A DNA stretch of 64,000 bases from Pantoea sp. 1.19 (GCF_001922585.1 NZ_MRBS01000002.1:310001-374000), one strand, 5' to 3'. Numbered from the stretch's first letter, positions 28,154 to 41,459 are shown. Translations and numbers: made by a program. Notes: generated by a model not told the origin, from the letters alone.

Positions 28154-28219
28154 AAATGTGATCGCGGGTAAACTTCCAACCAGACGCGGGCCAGGTCAAC
28201 AATAGGGAATGGTTATAAT
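28154..28219 (+). promoter_or_regulatory. nupC promoter with putative CRP site
   Basis: A consensus -10 TATAAT lies at 28214-28219, about 80 bp before the nupC ATG. A CRP-like sequence starting AAATGTGATC lies at 28154-28175 with a good left half and a weak right half. Its centre would be about 61.5 bp upstream of the predicted start site, the classic class I CRP position. E. coli nupC is CRP-activated and CytR-repressed, which fits. Confidence 0.55.
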
Positions 28220-28299
28220 GTGGCGCCGATCTCGTTTTTACATCCCCCGTTACATAGAATGTGCAGCAAAATACTACCTCCCTCATATTTGGAGCTTTC

Positions 28300-29487
28300 A
28301 TGTCCCGCATTCTTCATTTTGTTCTGGCTCTGGCGGTGATCGCCCTGCTGGCGCTGCTGATCAGCCGCGATCGCCAGCACATCCGCTTCCGTTTTGTACT
28401 ACAGCTGCTGGTGATTGAAGTTCTGCTGGCCTGGTTCTTCCTGAACTCGGACATCGGACTCGGTTTTGTGCAAGGCTTCTCCGGGCTGTTTGATAAATTG
28501 CTGAAATACGCCGCCGAAGGAACTAACTTCGTGTTTGGCGGCATGAGCGATAAGAACCTCGCCTTCTTCTTCCTGAACGTGCTGTGCCCCATCGTGTTTA
28601 TCTCTGCGCTGATAGGCATCCTGCAGCACTTCCGCATTTTGCCGCTGGTGATCCGCGCGATCGGTACCGTGCTGTCAAAAGTTAACGGAATGGGCAAACT
28701 GGAGTCGTTTAACGCCGTCAGCTCGCTGATTTTGGGACAGTCTGAAAACTTTATCGCCTACAAGGATATCCTTGGCAAAATGTCGGAGCGTCGGATGTAT
28801 ACGCTGGCGGCCACGGCGATGTCGACGGTATCCATGTCAATCGTCGGCGCCTACATGACCATGCTGCAGCCGAAGTACGTGGTCGCGGCGCTGATCCTGA
28901 ATATGTTCAGCACCTTTATCGTCTTATCCCTTATCAACCCCTACCGCGTCGACAGCGAGGACGATCTGCAGCTGCAAAATCAGCATCGGGGGCAAAGCTT
29001 CTTCGAAATGCTGGGCGAATATATTCTCGCGGGCTTCAAGGTGGCGATTATCGTCGCAGCGATGCTGATTGGTTTTATCGCGCTGATTTCCGCCATCAAT
29101 GCGCTGTTCGATACCCTGTTCGGCATCAGCTTCCAGGGGATTCTGGGCTATCTGTTCTATCCGCTTGCCTGGATAATGGGCGTACCCAGTCATGAAGCGC
29201 TGCAGGTTGGCAGCATCATGGCAACCAAGCTGGTGAGTAACGAGTTTGTGGCGATGATGGATCTGAAGAAAATCGCCGATACGCTGTCGCCGCGCGCGGA
29301 AGGGATCCTGTCGGTCTTCCTGGTCTCTTTTGCAAACTTTTCATCAATCGGCATCGTAGCCGGCGCGATCAAAGGGCTCAATGAGGAGCAGGGTAACACC
29401 GTGTCGCGCTTCGGCCTGAAGCTGCTGTATGGCTCCACGCTGGTTAGCGTACTGTCAGCCTCGGTGGCCGGACTGGTGCTCGGCTAA
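28300..29487 (+). CDS. nupC: Nucleoside:proton symporter NupC
   Basis: NupC imports nucleosides (not guanosine) with protons. The ATG at 28300, after GGAG, gives 395 residues (E. coli 400); an in-frame start at 28261 would add 13 residues not found in the family. CNT-family hallmarks are [76 protein letters not shown] and [22 protein letters not shown], covering the nucleoside and cation sites. It stands alone and ends in a strong terminator. Confidence 0.97.
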   Translation: MSRILHFVLALAVIALLALLISRDRQHIRFRFVLQLLVIEVLLAWFFLNSDIGLGFVQGFSGLFDKLLKYAAEGTNFVFGGMSDKNLAFFFLNVLCPIVFISALIGILQHFRILPLVIRAIGTVLSKVNGMGKLESFNAVSSLILGQSENFIAYKDILGKMSERRMYTLAATAMSTVSMSIVGAYMTMLQPKYVVAALILNMFSTFIVLSLINPYRVDSEDDLQLQNQHRGQSFFEMLGEYILAGFKVAIIVAAMLIGFIALISAINALFDTLFGISFQGILGYLFYPLAWIMGVPSHEALQVGSIMATKLVSNEFVAMMDLKKIADTLSPRAEGILSVFLVSFANFSSIGIVAGAIKGLNEEQGNTVSRFGLKLLYGSTLVSVLSASVAGLVLG

Positions 29488-29501
29488 CCGGCGACGCGTA
29501 C

Positions 29502-29530
29502 AGGGCGCGAGCTGTCGCGCCCTTTTTTTT
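29502..29530 (+). terminator. Terminator after nupC
   Basis: Nine-bp perfect stem AGGGCGCGA/TCGCGCCCT with loop GCTG and eight T residues, starting 15 bp past the nupC stop. Confidence 0.92.
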
Positions 29531-29652
29531 GTCTTCCACCGGACGAACACAGCAAAACGCCGCGGCGTAAACGGCAGCGAATGCGGTAGTTCATCAGGAA
29601 AATTGTGGTTGCGTGCGCTGACAGCGCCAGAGAGTGATACCAGAGAAGTGAT

Positions 29653-29728
<76 letters not shown>

Positions 29729-29778
29729 ACACCAGAGGTGCCGTTTTTTCGATGTTCCAAACTCTCCGGGTGAAAGTT

Positions 29779-29854
<76 letters not shown>

Positions 29855-29887
29855 GTACCGAAAAACCGTGTCGTGTTGACGGCGGGG

Positions 29888-29916
29888 ATAATATGCAACC
29901 CCGCGCGGGGTGTCAA
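29888..29916 (-). promoter_or_regulatory. Promoter of the tRNA-Ala pair
   Basis: Read on the minus strand: -35 TTGACA (29916-29911), an exact 17-bp spacer and -10 TATTAT (29893-29888), about 34 bp before the first tRNA. A GC-rich discriminator (CCCCGCC) follows the -10, as in stringently controlled stable-RNA promoters. Confidence 0.8.
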
Positions 29917-30131
29917 CGGCAAATTGCGGATTGCGGTGCGATCGCTGAAAAAGCCGCCATTGCGTTTAAAATGCGATCGCCGCGCGCGCGTAGCGGGCGA
30001 TTTTTCGTGATGGCTATCACCTATCTGTTGGGCTATGTCGTTAAAATTTCACGTAAGATGGTGTTATTACTTTATCCCCTGACGACATATTGTAAGATGT
30101 TCTCCTGTCAAATCGTACAGGGAATGCACTT

Positions 30132-30482
30132 GTGAAAAAGGACTGGTTAACACCGGATGAGTTAGCAAAGGTGACAGGGTATAGTCGCCAGACAATCAAT
30201 AAATGGGTTAAAAAAGAGGGTTGGGAGACCGTCCCCAAGCCGGGCGTTCAGGGCGGTAAGGCCCGCCTGATTCATATTGATGAACGCGTAAAAACCTTTC
30301 TTAGCACCACCCGGCATGCGTCCGAGTCGACAGCAGGTTACGTAGTCGGGCACGATGGCTTAGCGGCATTAATCCTGAAGTCGCTGAATCAGATGACCCC
30401 GCAAGAGCAGGAGAAGCTATACACGATGCTGCTGCGCGAGGGGATTCAGGGATTATTAACACGACTGGGGATCGATAATTAA
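30132..30482 (+). CDS. yfeC: YfeC-family DNA-binding protein
   Basis: A 116-residue predicted DNA-binding protein of the YfeC (DUF1323) family. The N-terminal helix-turn-helix LTPDELAKVTGYSRQTINKWVKKEGW and the conserved PKPGVQGGKARLIHIDE resemble Mu-transposase-type DNA-binding domains. The C-terminus (MTPQEQEKLYTMLLREGIQGLLTRLGI) is helical and conserved in the family. The start is GTG at 30132. It lies between the tRNA-Ala genes and gltX as in E. coli; yfeD is absent. The target is unknown to me. Confidence 0.87.
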   Translation: MKKDWLTPDELAKVTGYSRQTINKWVKKEGWETVPKPGVQGGKARLIHIDERVKTFLSTTRHASESTAGYVVGHDGLAALILKSLNQMTPQEQEKLYTMLLREGIQGLLTRLGIDN

Positions 30483-30512
30483 AAAAAAGCCAGCTGCTGA
30501 GCTGGCTTTTTG
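30481..30512. terminator. Bidirectional terminator between yfeC and gltX
   Basis: Perfect 8-bp stem AGCCAGCT/AGCTGGCT with loop GCTG, flanked by eight A on one side and five T on the other. It can end both convergent transcripts, yfeC (plus) and gltX (minus). Confidence 0.92.
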
Positions 30513-30529
30513 TTGCGCTGCCGCTGCCG

Positions 30530-31942
30530 TTAGCCGGCTTCACGCTCGCTGATAAACGCCAGCGCGCGATCGATTCGCGCCGCACAGCGCGCCTGACCAA
30601 TGGCATGCACCGTCACGTCCAGCCCCGGAGACTGGCCGCCGCCGGTGACTGCCACGCGCAGCGGCATCCCTACCTTACCCATCCCCACGTCCAGCTCATC
30701 GGCGGTGGCCTGAATCGCCTGATGAACGTGCTCCGGCGTCCACTGCTCCAGCGCCTTCAGTTTATCCCGCACCCGTTCCAGCGGCTGACGCGCCACCGGA
30801 CGCAGGTGCTTTTTCGCCGCGTCGGCATCAAAGGCCTCAAACTCTTCATAGAAGTAGCGACACGAGGCCGCTATCTCTTTCAGCGTTTTGCAGCGATCGC
30901 CAAGCAGCCTGACCAGCTGCGCCAGCTCCGGGCCGGTGCGGGTATCGATGTTGGCCTGTTCAATGTGCCACTGCAGCTGGGTGGCGACGTATTCCGGCGG
31001 CAGATGGTTAATGTAGTGATGGTTCAGCCACTGCAGCTTTTCCGTGTTGAACGCACTGGCAGATTTGCTTACCGCATGCAGATCAAACAGCGCAATCATC
31101 TCCTCGCGGGAGAAGATTTCCTGATCGCCGTGCGACCAGCCCATCCGCACCAGGTAATTGAGCAGCGCTTCCGGCAGATAACCATCATCCCGATACTGCA
31201 TCACGCCGACCGCTCCGTGGCGCTTAGACAGCTTCTTACCATCATCGCCCAAAATCATTGAGACGTGCGCATAGGTCGGCACGTGCGCGCCAATCGCCTT
31301 CAGGATATTGATCTGGCGCGGCGTGTTGTTGATATGGTCTTCGCCGCGAATCACGTGGGTAATGCCCATATCCCAGTCATCAATCACCACGCAGAAGTTA
31401 TAGGTCGGCGATCCATCGGTACGGCGAATAATCAGATCGTCCAGCTCCTGGTTACTGAATTCGATCGGACCGCGGATCTGATCGTCAAATACCACCGCAC
31501 CTTCCTGCGGATTACGGAAGCGGACCACACAGGGCTCATCTTCACCGTGGTGCGCGTGATTATCGCGGCAGCGGCCGTCATAACGCGGCTTCTCACCGTT
31601 CGCCATCTGCGTTTCACGCAGGGCCTCCAGCCGCTCTTTCGAACAGTAACACTTATAGGCCGTGCCCTGCTCCAGCATCTCATCAATCACCGCGTTGTAG
31701 CGGTCAAAGCGTTTAGTCTGGAACCACGGGCCCTCATCCCAGTCGAGATTCAGCCAGTTCATGCCATCCATAATGGCTTCGATCGCCGGCTGGGTAGAGC
31801 GCTCCAGATCGGTATCCTCAATTCGCAGCACAAATTCGCCCTGATGATGACGGGCAAACAGCCAGGAGTAGAGAGCGGTACGCGCGCCCCCCACGTGCAG
31901 ATAGCCGGTGGGGCTGGGCGCAAAACGGGTTTTGATTTTCAT
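30530..31942 (-). CDS. gltX: Glutamyl-tRNA synthetase
   Basis: GltX charges tRNA-Glu with glutamate. The ATG at 31942 ([22 protein letters not shown]) gives 470 residues (E. coli 471). The class I HIGH-equivalent is PTGYLHVGG and the KMSKS-equivalent is [12 protein letters not shown]. The zinc-binding region of the bacterial enzyme is seen as [35 protein letters not shown]. The C-terminal half contains the anticodon-binding helical domains. A frame extending to 31984 is unconserved. Confidence 0.98.
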   Translation of the reverse strand: MKIKTRFAPSPTGYLHVGGARTALYSWLFARHHQGEFVLRIEDTDLERSTQPAIEAIMDGMNWLNLDWDEGPWFQTKRFDRYNAVIDEMLEQGTAYKCYCSKERLEALRETQMANGEKPRYDGRCRDNHAHHGEDEPCVVRFRNPQEGAVVFDDQIRGPIEFSNQELDDLIIRRTDGSPTYNFCVVIDDWDMGITHVIRGEDHINNTPRQINILKAIGAHVPTYAHVSMILGDDGKKLSKRHGAVGVMQYRDDGYLPEALLNYLVRMGWSHGDQEIFSREEMIALFDLHAVSKSASAFNTEKLQWLNHHYINHLPPEYVATQLQWHIEQANIDTRTGPELAQLVRLLGDRCKTLKEIAASCRYFYEEFEAFDADAAKKHLRPVARQPLERVRDKLKALEQWTPEHVHQAIQATADELDVGMGKVGMPLRVAVTGGGQSPGLDVTVHAIGQARCAARIDRALAFISEREAG

Positions 31943-32171
31943 TGGGCGTTGCCTTAATACGCAGTATTCCGGGATGAAACACAAGGATTCGCGGGAAATG
32001 CCCCGCTGTTAACGTACACATATTCTACCAGCCAGCCCTGATTCCTCAATCTTCTTCCCGGTGGTTTGCGGGCCGCAGGCGGTAAAATCCCCCATTTACC
32101 GGCAAGGTTGTTTAAATGGGCGCCAGACTGCCTAAATTTACGGCGAACACACATTTTCGTTTTAAAAACCG

Positions 32172-32199
32172 TTGACTCATTTGGCGCGATCCCTATAAT
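32172..32199 (+). promoter_or_regulatory. Promoter of the valine/lysine tRNA operon
   Basis: -35 TTGACT (32172-32177), 16-bp spacer and a consensus -10 TATAAT (32194-32199), 18 bp before the first tRNA-Val. It is probably the single promoter for the four-tRNA operon, which has short spacers and one terminator at the end. Confidence 0.8.
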
Positions 32200-32216
32200 G
32201 CGACTCCACACAGCGG

Positions 32217-32292
32217 GGGTGATTAGCTCAGTTGGTAGAGCATCTCCTTTACACGGAGGGGGTCGGCGGTTCGAGCCCGTCATCACCCACCA
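32217..32292 (+). tRNA. tRNA-Val (anticodon TAC), copy 1
   Basis: A 76-nt cloverleaf: acceptor GGGTGAT/ATCACCC, D-arm GCTC/GAGC, anticodon loop TTTACAC with TAC, T-arm GGCGG/CCGTC, encoded CCA. It corresponds to valU/valX/valY of E. coli; the anticodon stem TCTCC/GGAGG differs slightly from E. coli. Confidence 0.97.
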
Positions 32293-32336
32293 TCTCAATG
32301 ATGGCCTGCAGTGTAGTGAGACTTGATGTGTGAGAT

Positions 32337-32412
32337 GGGTGATTAGCTCAGTTGGTAGAGCATCTCCTTTACACGGAGGGGGTCGGCGGTTCGAGCCCGT
32401 CATCACCCACCA
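32337..32412 (+). tRNA. tRNA-Val (anticodon TAC), copy 2
   Basis: Identical in sequence to the first tRNA-Val and 44 bp downstream of it, in the same operon. Confidence 0.97.
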
Positions 32413-32441
32413 TCAGCCTTAAGTGTCATGATTTCCGAAGT

Positions 32442-32517
32442 GGGTGATTAGCTCAGTTGGTAGAGCATCTCCTTTACACGGAGGGGGTCGGCGGTTCGAG
32501 CCCGTCATCACCCACCA
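32442..32517 (+). tRNA. tRNA-Val (anticodon TAC), copy 3
   Basis: Third identical tRNA-Val, 29 bp after the second copy and 4 bp before tRNA-Lys. Confidence 0.97.
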
Positions 32518-32521
32518 CTTC

Positions 32522-32597
32522 GGGTCGTTAGCTCAGTTGGTAGAGCAGTTGACTTTTAATCAATTGGTCGCAGGTTCGAATCCTGCACGACCCACCA
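32522..32597 (+). tRNA. lysV: tRNA-Lys (anticodon TTT), lysV
   Basis: A 76-nt cloverleaf: acceptor GGGTCGT/ACGACCC, anticodon loop CTTTTAA with TTT, T-arm CGCAGGTTCGAATCCTGC and CCA. It is the last gene of the valUXY-lysV operon, in the same order as E. coli. Confidence 0.97.
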
Positions 32598-32603
32598 ATG
32601 TAG

Positions 32604-32628
32604 AAAGGCGCCCTAAAGGCGCCTTTTT
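32604..32628 (+). terminator. Terminator of the tRNA operon
   Basis: Stem AAAGGCGCC/GGCGCCTTT with a CTAAA loop and a T-run, beginning 7 bp after lysV. Confidence 0.9.
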
Positions 32629-32818
32629 GCTATGCGTCACTGGTCAGCATCTGAACCGGCCGCGAGAGCGGATCAGGCATAGTGAGACCGCGCAGCAGCG
32701 CCTCGCGCAACCAGACGCCGCCGAATCTTCCTGGATCCCCCCTACAGAAAGGGCGCCCTGTGGGTGCCTTGCGATCGGCCGGCTCCGGTCAGGATGTGCT
32801 CCTGCCGCCTTCCCTGCT

Positions 32819-33583
32819 TTACATATGGGTACCGCCATCGATTCGCAGCTCCGTTCCGGTGATAAAAAGGCCATCATCTGAAGCAAACAGTGCAACCACC
32901 GCCGCCACGCAATCGGGCGAGCCCATTCCCTGCCCCAGCGCCGGCACCAGCTTAGCAAACAGCGACATATCGGCGTCCGCCGGCAGTCCCGGATCGCGGG
33001 TCATCCCGGAAGCAATACTGCCGGGCGCCACCGCCAGCGCGCGCAGCCCCTGTCTGGCATATTCACCGGCAATGGCATGGGTAAAGGCCTGGATACCCCC
33101 TTTGCTTGCGGCGTACGCCGCCATGTAGGGATGGGCAAAACTGGCTGAGGTGGAGCTGAAGTTGACGACCACGCCCCTGCCGCTGGCCAGCAGTGCGGGC
33201 AGCGCGGTGCGGGTCACCAGGAACGTGCCGGTCAGGTTAACCGCCAGCAGCGTGTTCCAAAACTCCAGCGTGGTCAGATGGGTATGCGACGCGCGCAGGA
33301 TCCCGGCGGCGTTCACCAGGATATCCAGTTCACCGGTGGCGGCGATCGCCGCGCCAATCTGCTCCCTGACCGCCGCTTCCTGGGCAATATCCACCTCCAG
33401 CAGGGTGAGGCGCGCATCAATACCGGCCTGCTGGGCCTGCAGTCGCGTCTCCTGCAGCCCCGCCGTCGACACATCTACCGCCACCACCCGCGCGCCCTCC
33501 TGTAGAAAGCGCTTCACCGTTGCCTGCCCAATTCCCGATCCCGCGCCGGTGATCAGCGCGGTGCGTCCTGTTAATCGCTGCAT
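32819..33583 (-). CDS. Short-chain dehydrogenase/reductase
   Basis: A 254-residue classical SDR. The nucleotide-binding motif TGAGSGIGQ lies at about 12-20, NAAG near 87, and the catalytic YxxxK in YMAAYAASKGGIQAF with an upstream serine in NFSSTSAS. AVAPGSIASGMTRDP and ITGTELRIDGGTHM are typical of the family's C-terminal part. D at the end of beta-strand 2 (VVAVDVST) suggests NAD(H) preference. I chose the ATG at 33583 after AAGGAG; the frame extends upstream to 33757 without conservation. The substrate is unknown. It occupies the place of xapABR/yfeN of E. coli. Confidence 0.85.
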   Translation of the reverse strand: MQRLTGRTALITGAGSGIGQATVKRFLQEGARVVAVDVSTAGLQETRLQAQQAGIDARLTLLEVDIAQEAAVREQIGAAIAATGELDILVNAAGILRASHTHLTTLEFWNTLLAVNLTGTFLVTRTALPALLASGRGVVVNFSSTSASFAHPYMAAYAASKGGIQAFTHAIAGEYARQGLRALAVAPGSIASGMTRDPGLPADADMSLFAKLVPALGQGMGSPDCVAAVVALFASDDGLFITGTELRIDGGTHM

Positions 33584-34065
33584 GCTTTGCTCCTTATCTT
33601 GCTCAGCGTCAGCAGCGAGGGTAGCGATCTGCCGCATCAATTCGCGTGACCAAAAAAGCGGCGCTGACAAAAGCGAGATTAAATAGGTGCAATCCCCGCG
33701 CTTCCCTGACGAAACTCGGCCCACGCGCCGCCCTGTCCGGACCGATAGCAATACCATCCCAACGTGAGGAAAAAGAAAGAAGGAGGAGGATGACGATGCT
33801 CAGCCCGCGACCGCGCTGCTGAGCAGCCCACGCGGCCGCAGCGCATCGAACTGCAGTGTGGCCAGTCAGGCTGCGGCGCTGAGAAAAAATTCAGGCGCTA
33901 ATCCGGCGGCATACGCAGCGGACCAGTCGCGATATGGCCGCCGGCCACCACGCCAGATGCAGCCGTGGGTTCAGCAGCAGATCGGGAGGCCACAGGCGGG
34001 GCAAGCGCCGCGCGCCGCCGGGACATCGTCCGTCAGCCGGGGACTCACCGGTTGGATGCGTATAG
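33584..34065. other. Intergenic region between SDR gene and yfeR, no gene recognised
   Basis: About 480 bp. The part next to the SDR start is AT-richer and probably holds its promoter. The rest is GC-rich with only short, unconvincing open frames (for example 33858-34100, plus strand). Confidence 0.4.
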
Positions 34066-34986
34066 CTAAAAGCCGCCGCTGCGCTGCCGACGGGCGGTAA
34101 GCTGTGCCGCCTGCTGCCCCACCAGTTGCCACAGCGCCTCCGCCGCCGGGGACAGGGTGCGGTTCTTACGCCTGATCAGCATCAGCGAGCGGTTCACCGT
34201 TGGCAGCAGCGGCCGCACCGCCAGCGAGCTGCCCTCCGGCAGGGGCAGCGCCAGCGCCGGGAGAATGCTGATGCCAATACCGGCCTCGACCATCGGATAG
34301 AGGGTGGCCGGATGCCCCACTTCTTGCGCCACCGCCACCGCCACGCCCTGCGCCTCCAGCGCCGCATCGATCAGCGCGCGGCTGCCGGACGCGTAATCCT
34401 GTAGCACCACCACCCGTCCGGCCAGCCTCTGCCAGCTGACCGTTGTCGGTACCATCAGCGCGTCATCCTCGCGGCACAGCAGCAAAAAAGGCTCTTCCAG
34501 AATGGTTTCACAGGTCAGATCCTGGGTGTGCAGCGGGTTAACCACGATCCCAAAATCCACCTCGGCGTTGCGCACGCTTTGCAGAACCTCCTGCTGTAGC
34601 CTATCGCGCAGCACCACGCGTACATCCGGATAGCGCTGCCGGCTGGCTGACAGGCAGTGGGGCATCAGGTGCGCCGAAATGGTTTGACTGGCAGCGATGC
34701 GCACCGTTCCACGCCGCTGTTCGCCATAGTGACGGACATCCAGCAGCGTCGCGTGCAGCTCATCCAGCACGCTCTCCAGCCGCCTGGCCAGCTGGGAACC
34801 GGCTTCGGTCAGCACCACCTCGCGGGTGGTACGATCCAGCAGGCGTACCCCCGCCTCGCTCTCCAGCTCCTTGATACTGTGGCTGACCGCCGACTGGCTC
34901 AGGCCAATATGCTGTCCCGCCTGGCTAAAACTGCCGTGGCGCGCCACCGCCACGAACACCCGTAACTGCCGCAGTGTATAATTCAT
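34066..34986 (-). CDS. yfeR: LysR-type regulator YfeR
   Basis: A 306-residue LysR-type regulator close to E. coli YfeR (308). The N-terminal winged helix-turn-helix is [38 protein letters not shown]; the effector-binding domain starts near residue 90 ([20 protein letters not shown]). YfeR is reported to control its divergent neighbour yfeH in an osmolarity-dependent way in Salmonella. The AT-rich 96-bp intergenic region (34987-35082) is the likely binding site. Confidence 0.93.
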   Translation of the reverse strand: MNYTLRQLRVFVAVARHGSFSQAGQHIGLSQSAVSHSIKELESEAGVRLLDRTTREVVLTEAGSQLARRLESVLDELHATLLDVRHYGEQRRGTVRIAASQTISAHLMPHCLSASRQRYPDVRVVLRDRLQQEVLQSVRNAEVDFGIVVNPLHTQDLTCETILEEPFLLLCREDDALMVPTTVSWQRLAGRVVVLQDYASGSRALIDAALEAQGVAVAVAQEVGHPATLYPMVEAGIGISILPALALPLPEGSSLAVRPLLPTVNRSLMLIRRKNRTLSPAAEALWQLVGQQAAQLTARRQRSGGF

Positions 34987-35082
34987 TTATTTTATTCATA
35001 GATGGATTTAATAAATCAATTTTATTTCTAAACCCGTCCCCCGCACAATGGGGGCCTCTTTGATTTGCCTCAGGTACTCACG

Positions 35083-36081
35083 ATGGGTTTTCTGCGACTT
35101 GACCCGATGATGGTCAAACTGATTATTACCGTAATGCTGGCCAGCTTTCTCCCCGCGCGCGGGGCGTTTGTCCCCTTCTTTGACGGCCTGACCACCGCGG
35201 CCATCGCGCTGCTGTTTTTTATGCACGGCGCCAAGCTATCGCGGGAGAAAATTATCGCCGGCAGCAGCCACTGGCGTCTGCACCTGTGGATTATGTTCAG
35301 CACCTTTGTACTGTTTCCACTGCTCGGCCTGGCGCTGGTCTGGTGGCACCCGGTCAACGTCGGCGAGGAGATCTACACCGGCTTCCTCTACCTGTGCATT
35401 TTACCCGCCACGGTGCAGTCGGCGATCGCCTTTACGTCTATGGCCGGGGGGAACGTCGCCGCAGCGGTATGCGCCGCCTCGGCCTCCAGCCTGCTGGGCG
35501 TGTTTATCTCTCCGCTGCTGGTCAACCTGGTGATGAATGTCCACAGCGACGGCCCGTCGAACGGTCTGGAACAGATCGGCAAGATTCTGCTGCAGCTGCT
35601 GGTACCGTTTATCCTTGGCCACCTGTCGCGGCGCTGGATCGGCGGCTGGATAGAGCGTCATCGCGGACTGATTGGTAAAACCGATCAAACCTCTATTTTG
35701 CTGGTGGTCTACACCGCCTTCAGTGAAGCGGTGGTGAATGGTATCTGGCAGCAGGTGGGGGTGGATACGCTACTGTGGATCCTCGCCGGCAGTTTACTGC
35801 TGCTGACGGTTGTGCTGCTGATCAATCTGCTGGCCGCGCGGGGCTTCGGCTTCAGTCGCGCCGATGAAATTACCATGTTGTTTTGCGGATCTAAAAAGAG
35901 CCTGGCCAACGGCGTGCCGATGGCCAATATTCTGTTTCCCGCCGCCTCAGTCGGCATCATTGTGCTGCCGCTGATGATTTTCCACCAAGTGCAGCTGATG
36001 GTCTGTTCGTTTATCGCTCAGCGCTATAAGAAAAAAGGCGACCAGGCGGCGGCTGAAGCCGCGGTGCCAAAAAGTTCATGA
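35083..36081 (+). CDS. yfeH: Bile acid:sodium symporter family protein YfeH
   Basis: A 332-residue membrane protein of the BASS/SBF-like family, the same length as E. coli YfeH. Conserved segments include LTTAAIALLFFMHGAKLSRE, FLYLCILPATVQSAIAFTSMAGGNVAAAVC (the proline-containing crossover region) and EITMLFCGSKKSLANGVPMANILFP (second crossover). The substrate is unknown, probably an organic anion. I chose the ATG at 35083 (MGFLRLDPMMV); an in-frame TTG at 35065 is possible. Its 3' end overlaps the convergent ypeB by 6 bp. Confidence 0.93.
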   Translation: MGFLRLDPMMVKLIITVMLASFLPARGAFVPFFDGLTTAAIALLFFMHGAKLSREKIIAGSSHWRLHLWIMFSTFVLFPLLGLALVWWHPVNVGEEIYTGFLYLCILPATVQSAIAFTSMAGGNVAAAVCAASASSLLGVFISPLLVNLVMNVHSDGPSNGLEQIGKILLQLLVPFILGHLSRRWIGGWIERHRGLIGKTDQTSILLVVYTAFSEAVVNGIWQQVGVDTLLWILAGSLLLLTVVLLINLLAARGFGFSRADEITMLFCGSKKSLANGVPMANILFPAASVGIIVLPLMIFHQVQLMVCSFIAQRYKKKGDQAAAEAAVPKSS

Positions 36082-36291
36082 CCGCCGGAGGGGCTTAAGC
36101 AGCCCCTCCAGTCCCTCGACCTTGATCGCGAGCGTCAGCTGCATCAGCTCACCAAGGCGCCCGGCTGGAAAATCGCCGCTGCGGGCAAACCACAGCAGAT
36201 ACTCCTCAGGCAGATCAATCAACTTCCGCCCGCGGTATTTGCCAAACGGCATCGCGGTATTGGCGATCGCAACCAGCTGGCTTTTATCCAT
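36076..36291 (-). CDS. ypeB: DUF3820 small protein YpeB
   Basis: A 71-residue protein starting MDKSQLVAIANTAMPFGKYRG, with the family signature MPFGKYRGRKLIDLPEEYLLWFAR. The ATG at 36291 starts one base after the ligA stop, so translation is probably coupled. Domains of this type resemble the DnaQ-linked DUF3820 and may bind nucleic acid, but the function is not established. The stop overlaps yfeH's 3' end by a few bases. Confidence 0.88.
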   Translation of the reverse strand: MDKSQLVAIANTAMPFGKYRGRKLIDLPEEYLLWFARSGDFPAGRLGELMQLTLAIKVEGLEGLLKPLRRS

Positions 36292-36292
36292 C

Positions 36293-39336
<3,044 letters not shown>

Positions 39337-39556
39337 TGTATTCTCTGTTGTTCCAATATCTTGCCACCGCGGCAAACTTTATTCTCTAACTGTATTTGCC
39401 CTGCCAGACAAGTGCAAGTCTGTACACTGTTTTCTGGTAAATAAGATGCTTCACTTACGCCTTTCTGCTGTTTTTTCAGCCAAAGCGCTACTGGTATCGC
39501 GCCGCAGAGGCGTTATAGTGAAGTTCGTCACGCTATCTTCAGGAGTACTCAGGTCC

Positions 39557-40318
39557 ATGGTTTCATCGCTTCCTGCCTCTCAACGCAGCGGTTTTCACTA
39601 CTTTACTCAAGGCTGGCGGCTCATTCGCCTGCCGGGAATCCGTCGCTTTGTGCTGCTGCCGCTGCTGGTCAACGTCCTGCTGATGGGCGGCGCTTTTATC
39701 TGGCTTTTCTACCGCCTCGGCGACTGGATCCCGGCCCTGCTCTCCCACGTTCCCGACTGGCTACAGTGGATAAACTATCTGCTGTGGCCCCTGACGGTGA
39801 TCGCCATTTTGCTGGTCTTCAGCTACTTCTTCTCCACCGTCGCCAACTGGATTGCCGCACCGTTTTGCGGCCTGCTGGCCGAACAGCTGGAAGCCCGGCT
39901 AACCGGACGGCCGGCGCCGGACGCCGGCTGGGCCGCACTGCTGAAAGACGTGCCGCGAATAGTGAAGCGCGAAGTGCAGAAACTGGTATGGTACTTACCG
40001 CGGGCGCTGGTACTGCTGCTGCTCTACTTTATACCCGGCGTCGGGCAAACCCTCGCCCCGGTGCTGTGGTTTCTGTTCAGCGCCTGGACATTGTCGATTC
40101 AGTATTGTGATTATCCGTTCGACAACCACAAAGTCAGTTTCGCTACCATGCGTGCCGCCCTGCGCCAGCATAAAGCCACCCATATGCAGTTCGGCTCACT
40201 GGTCAGTCTGTTTACCCTGATTCCGCTCCTGAATCTGGCGATCATGCCGGTGGCCGTCTGCGGCGCTACCGCCATGTGGGTCGATAACTATCGTTCCCGG
40301 CTGGCGTCAGCGCGTTAA
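39557..40318 (+). CDS. cysZ: Sulfate transporter CysZ
   Basis: CysZ is an inner-membrane sulfate channel/transporter that feeds sulfate to the cysteine pathway. The ATG at 39557 ([20 protein letters not shown]) gives 253 residues, the same as E. coli. Conserved segments include [63 protein letters not shown] and [15 protein letters not shown]. The frame is open upstream to 39161 but that part overlaps zipA antisense. It precedes cysK in the same direction with a 148-bp gap. Confidence 0.96.
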   Translation: MVSSLPASQRSGFHYFTQGWRLIRLPGIRRFVLLPLLVNVLLMGGAFIWLFYRLGDWIPALLSHVPDWLQWINYLLWPLTVIAILLVFSYFFSTVANWIAAPFCGLLAEQLEARLTGRPAPDAGWAALLKDVPRIVKREVQKLVWYLPRALVLLLLYFIPGVGQTLAPVLWFLFSAWTLSIQYCDYPFDNHKVSFATMRAALRQHKATHMQFGSLVSLFTLIPLLNLAIMPVAVCGATAMWVDNYRSRLASAR

Positions 40319-40466
40319 CGCCCGGCGGAGGCCCCACGCGGTGCCTCCGCTCTGGCTGACGCTTATTTCCGCTTCACATATCCATATGCCATTTGTTTAC
40401 TTCCGTGCCTCCACTGTTAAGGTATTCTCTGATGGACGCACCATTTCAACCAGTTAAGGACGGGCT

Positions 40467-41438
40467 ATGAGTAAGATTTATGAAGACAATTCACTGACCA
40501 TCGGACATACGCCGCTGGTGCGTTTAAATCGCATAGGTAACGGCCGTATCCTGGCGAAGGTGGAGTCCCGTAACCCCAGCTTCAGCATCAAGTGCCGTAT
40601 CGGTGCCAATATGATTTGGGATGCAGAGAAGCGGGGCATTCTCAAGCCCGGTATCGAACTGGTGGAGCCAACCAGTGGCAACACCGGCATTGCGCTGGCC
40701 TACGTGGCGGCGGCGCGTGGCTACAAGCTGACGCTGACCATGCCGGAAACCATGAGCGTGGAGCGGCGCAAACTGCTGAAGGCGCTGGGCGCGAATCTGG
40801 TGCTGACCGAAGGGGCGAAAGGCATGAAGGGGGCCATCGCCAAGGCTGAAGAGATCGTCGCCAGCAATCCGGACCACGTGGTCATGCTGCAGCAGTTCAG
40901 CAACCCGGCCAATCCGGAGATTCATGAAAAAACCACCGGTCCGGAAATCTGGGAAGACACCGATGGCGAAGTCGATGTCTTTATCGCCGGCGTCGGCACC
41001 GGCGGAACGCTGACCGGTGTCAGCCGCTATATTAAAAATACCCGTGGGAAAAAAGATCTGATTACCGTGGCGGTTGAGCCCACCGACTCCCCGGTGATTG
41101 CTCAGGCGCTGGCTGGGGAAGAGATCAAGCCCGGTCCGCACAAAATTCAGGGCATTGGCGCCGGCTTTATTCCCGGCAACCTGGATCTGAAGCTGGTCGA
41201 CCGCGTAGTGGCGATCGGTAATGATGAGGCGATCGCTACCGCACGCCGCCTGATGGAAGAGGAAGGCATCCTGGCCGGTATCTCTTCCGGAGCCGCGGTG
41301 GCCGCCGCGCTGAAGCTGCAGGAAGATCCGGCCTTCGCCGACAAAAACATTGTCGTGATCCTGCCCTCTTCCGGCGAGCGCTACCTCAGCACCGCCCTGT
41401 TTGCCGATCTTTTTACGGAAAAAGAGCTCCAGCAGTAA
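40467..41438 (+). CDS. cysK: Cysteine synthase A (O-acetylserine sulfhydrylase)
   Basis: CysK makes cysteine from O-acetylserine and sulfide. The 323-residue PLP enzyme matches E. coli in length. The PLP lysine is K42 ([22 protein letters not shown]), the substrate loop is [18 protein letters not shown], and the phosphate-binding loop is [11 protein letters not shown]. The C-terminal half has [12 protein letters not shown]. CysK normally associates with serine acetyltransferase CysE. CysB control is expected from the family; no clear operator was identified in the 148-bp upstream region. Confidence 0.97.
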   Translation: MSKIYEDNSLTIGHTPLVRLNRIGNGRILAKVESRNPSFSIKCRIGANMIWDAEKRGILKPGIELVEPTSGNTGIALAYVAAARGYKLTLTMPETMSVERRKLLKALGANLVLTEGAKGMKGAIAKAEEIVASNPDHVVMLQQFSNPANPEIHEKTTGPEIWEDTDGEVDVFIAGVGTGGTLTGVSRYIKNTRGKKDLITVAVEPTDSPVIAQALAGEEIKPGPHKIQGIGAGFIPGNLDLKLVDRVVAIGNDEAIATARRLMEEEGILAGISSGAAVAAALKLQEDPAFADKNIVVILPSSGERYLSTALFADLFTEKELQQ

Positions 41439-41459
41439 GCATTGCTGGCCGATTCGGTT

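Noticed and set aside
30605-31957. Two long plus-strand open frames antisense to gltX (218 and 230 codons)
   Set aside because: They lie fully opposite gltX, which has all class I synthetase motifs; such shadows are common in GC-rich genes.
31954-32406. Open frame on the minus strand with a repeated GSNRRPPPCKGDALPTELIT segment
   Set aside because: It is the antisense reading of the tandem tRNA-Val genes; the repeat comes from the identical tRNAs.
32217-32517. Three near-regular direct repeats that could suggest a CRISPR-like or other repeat array
   Set aside because: Each unit is a complete 76-nt tRNA-Val cloverleaf with CCA and anticodon TAC.
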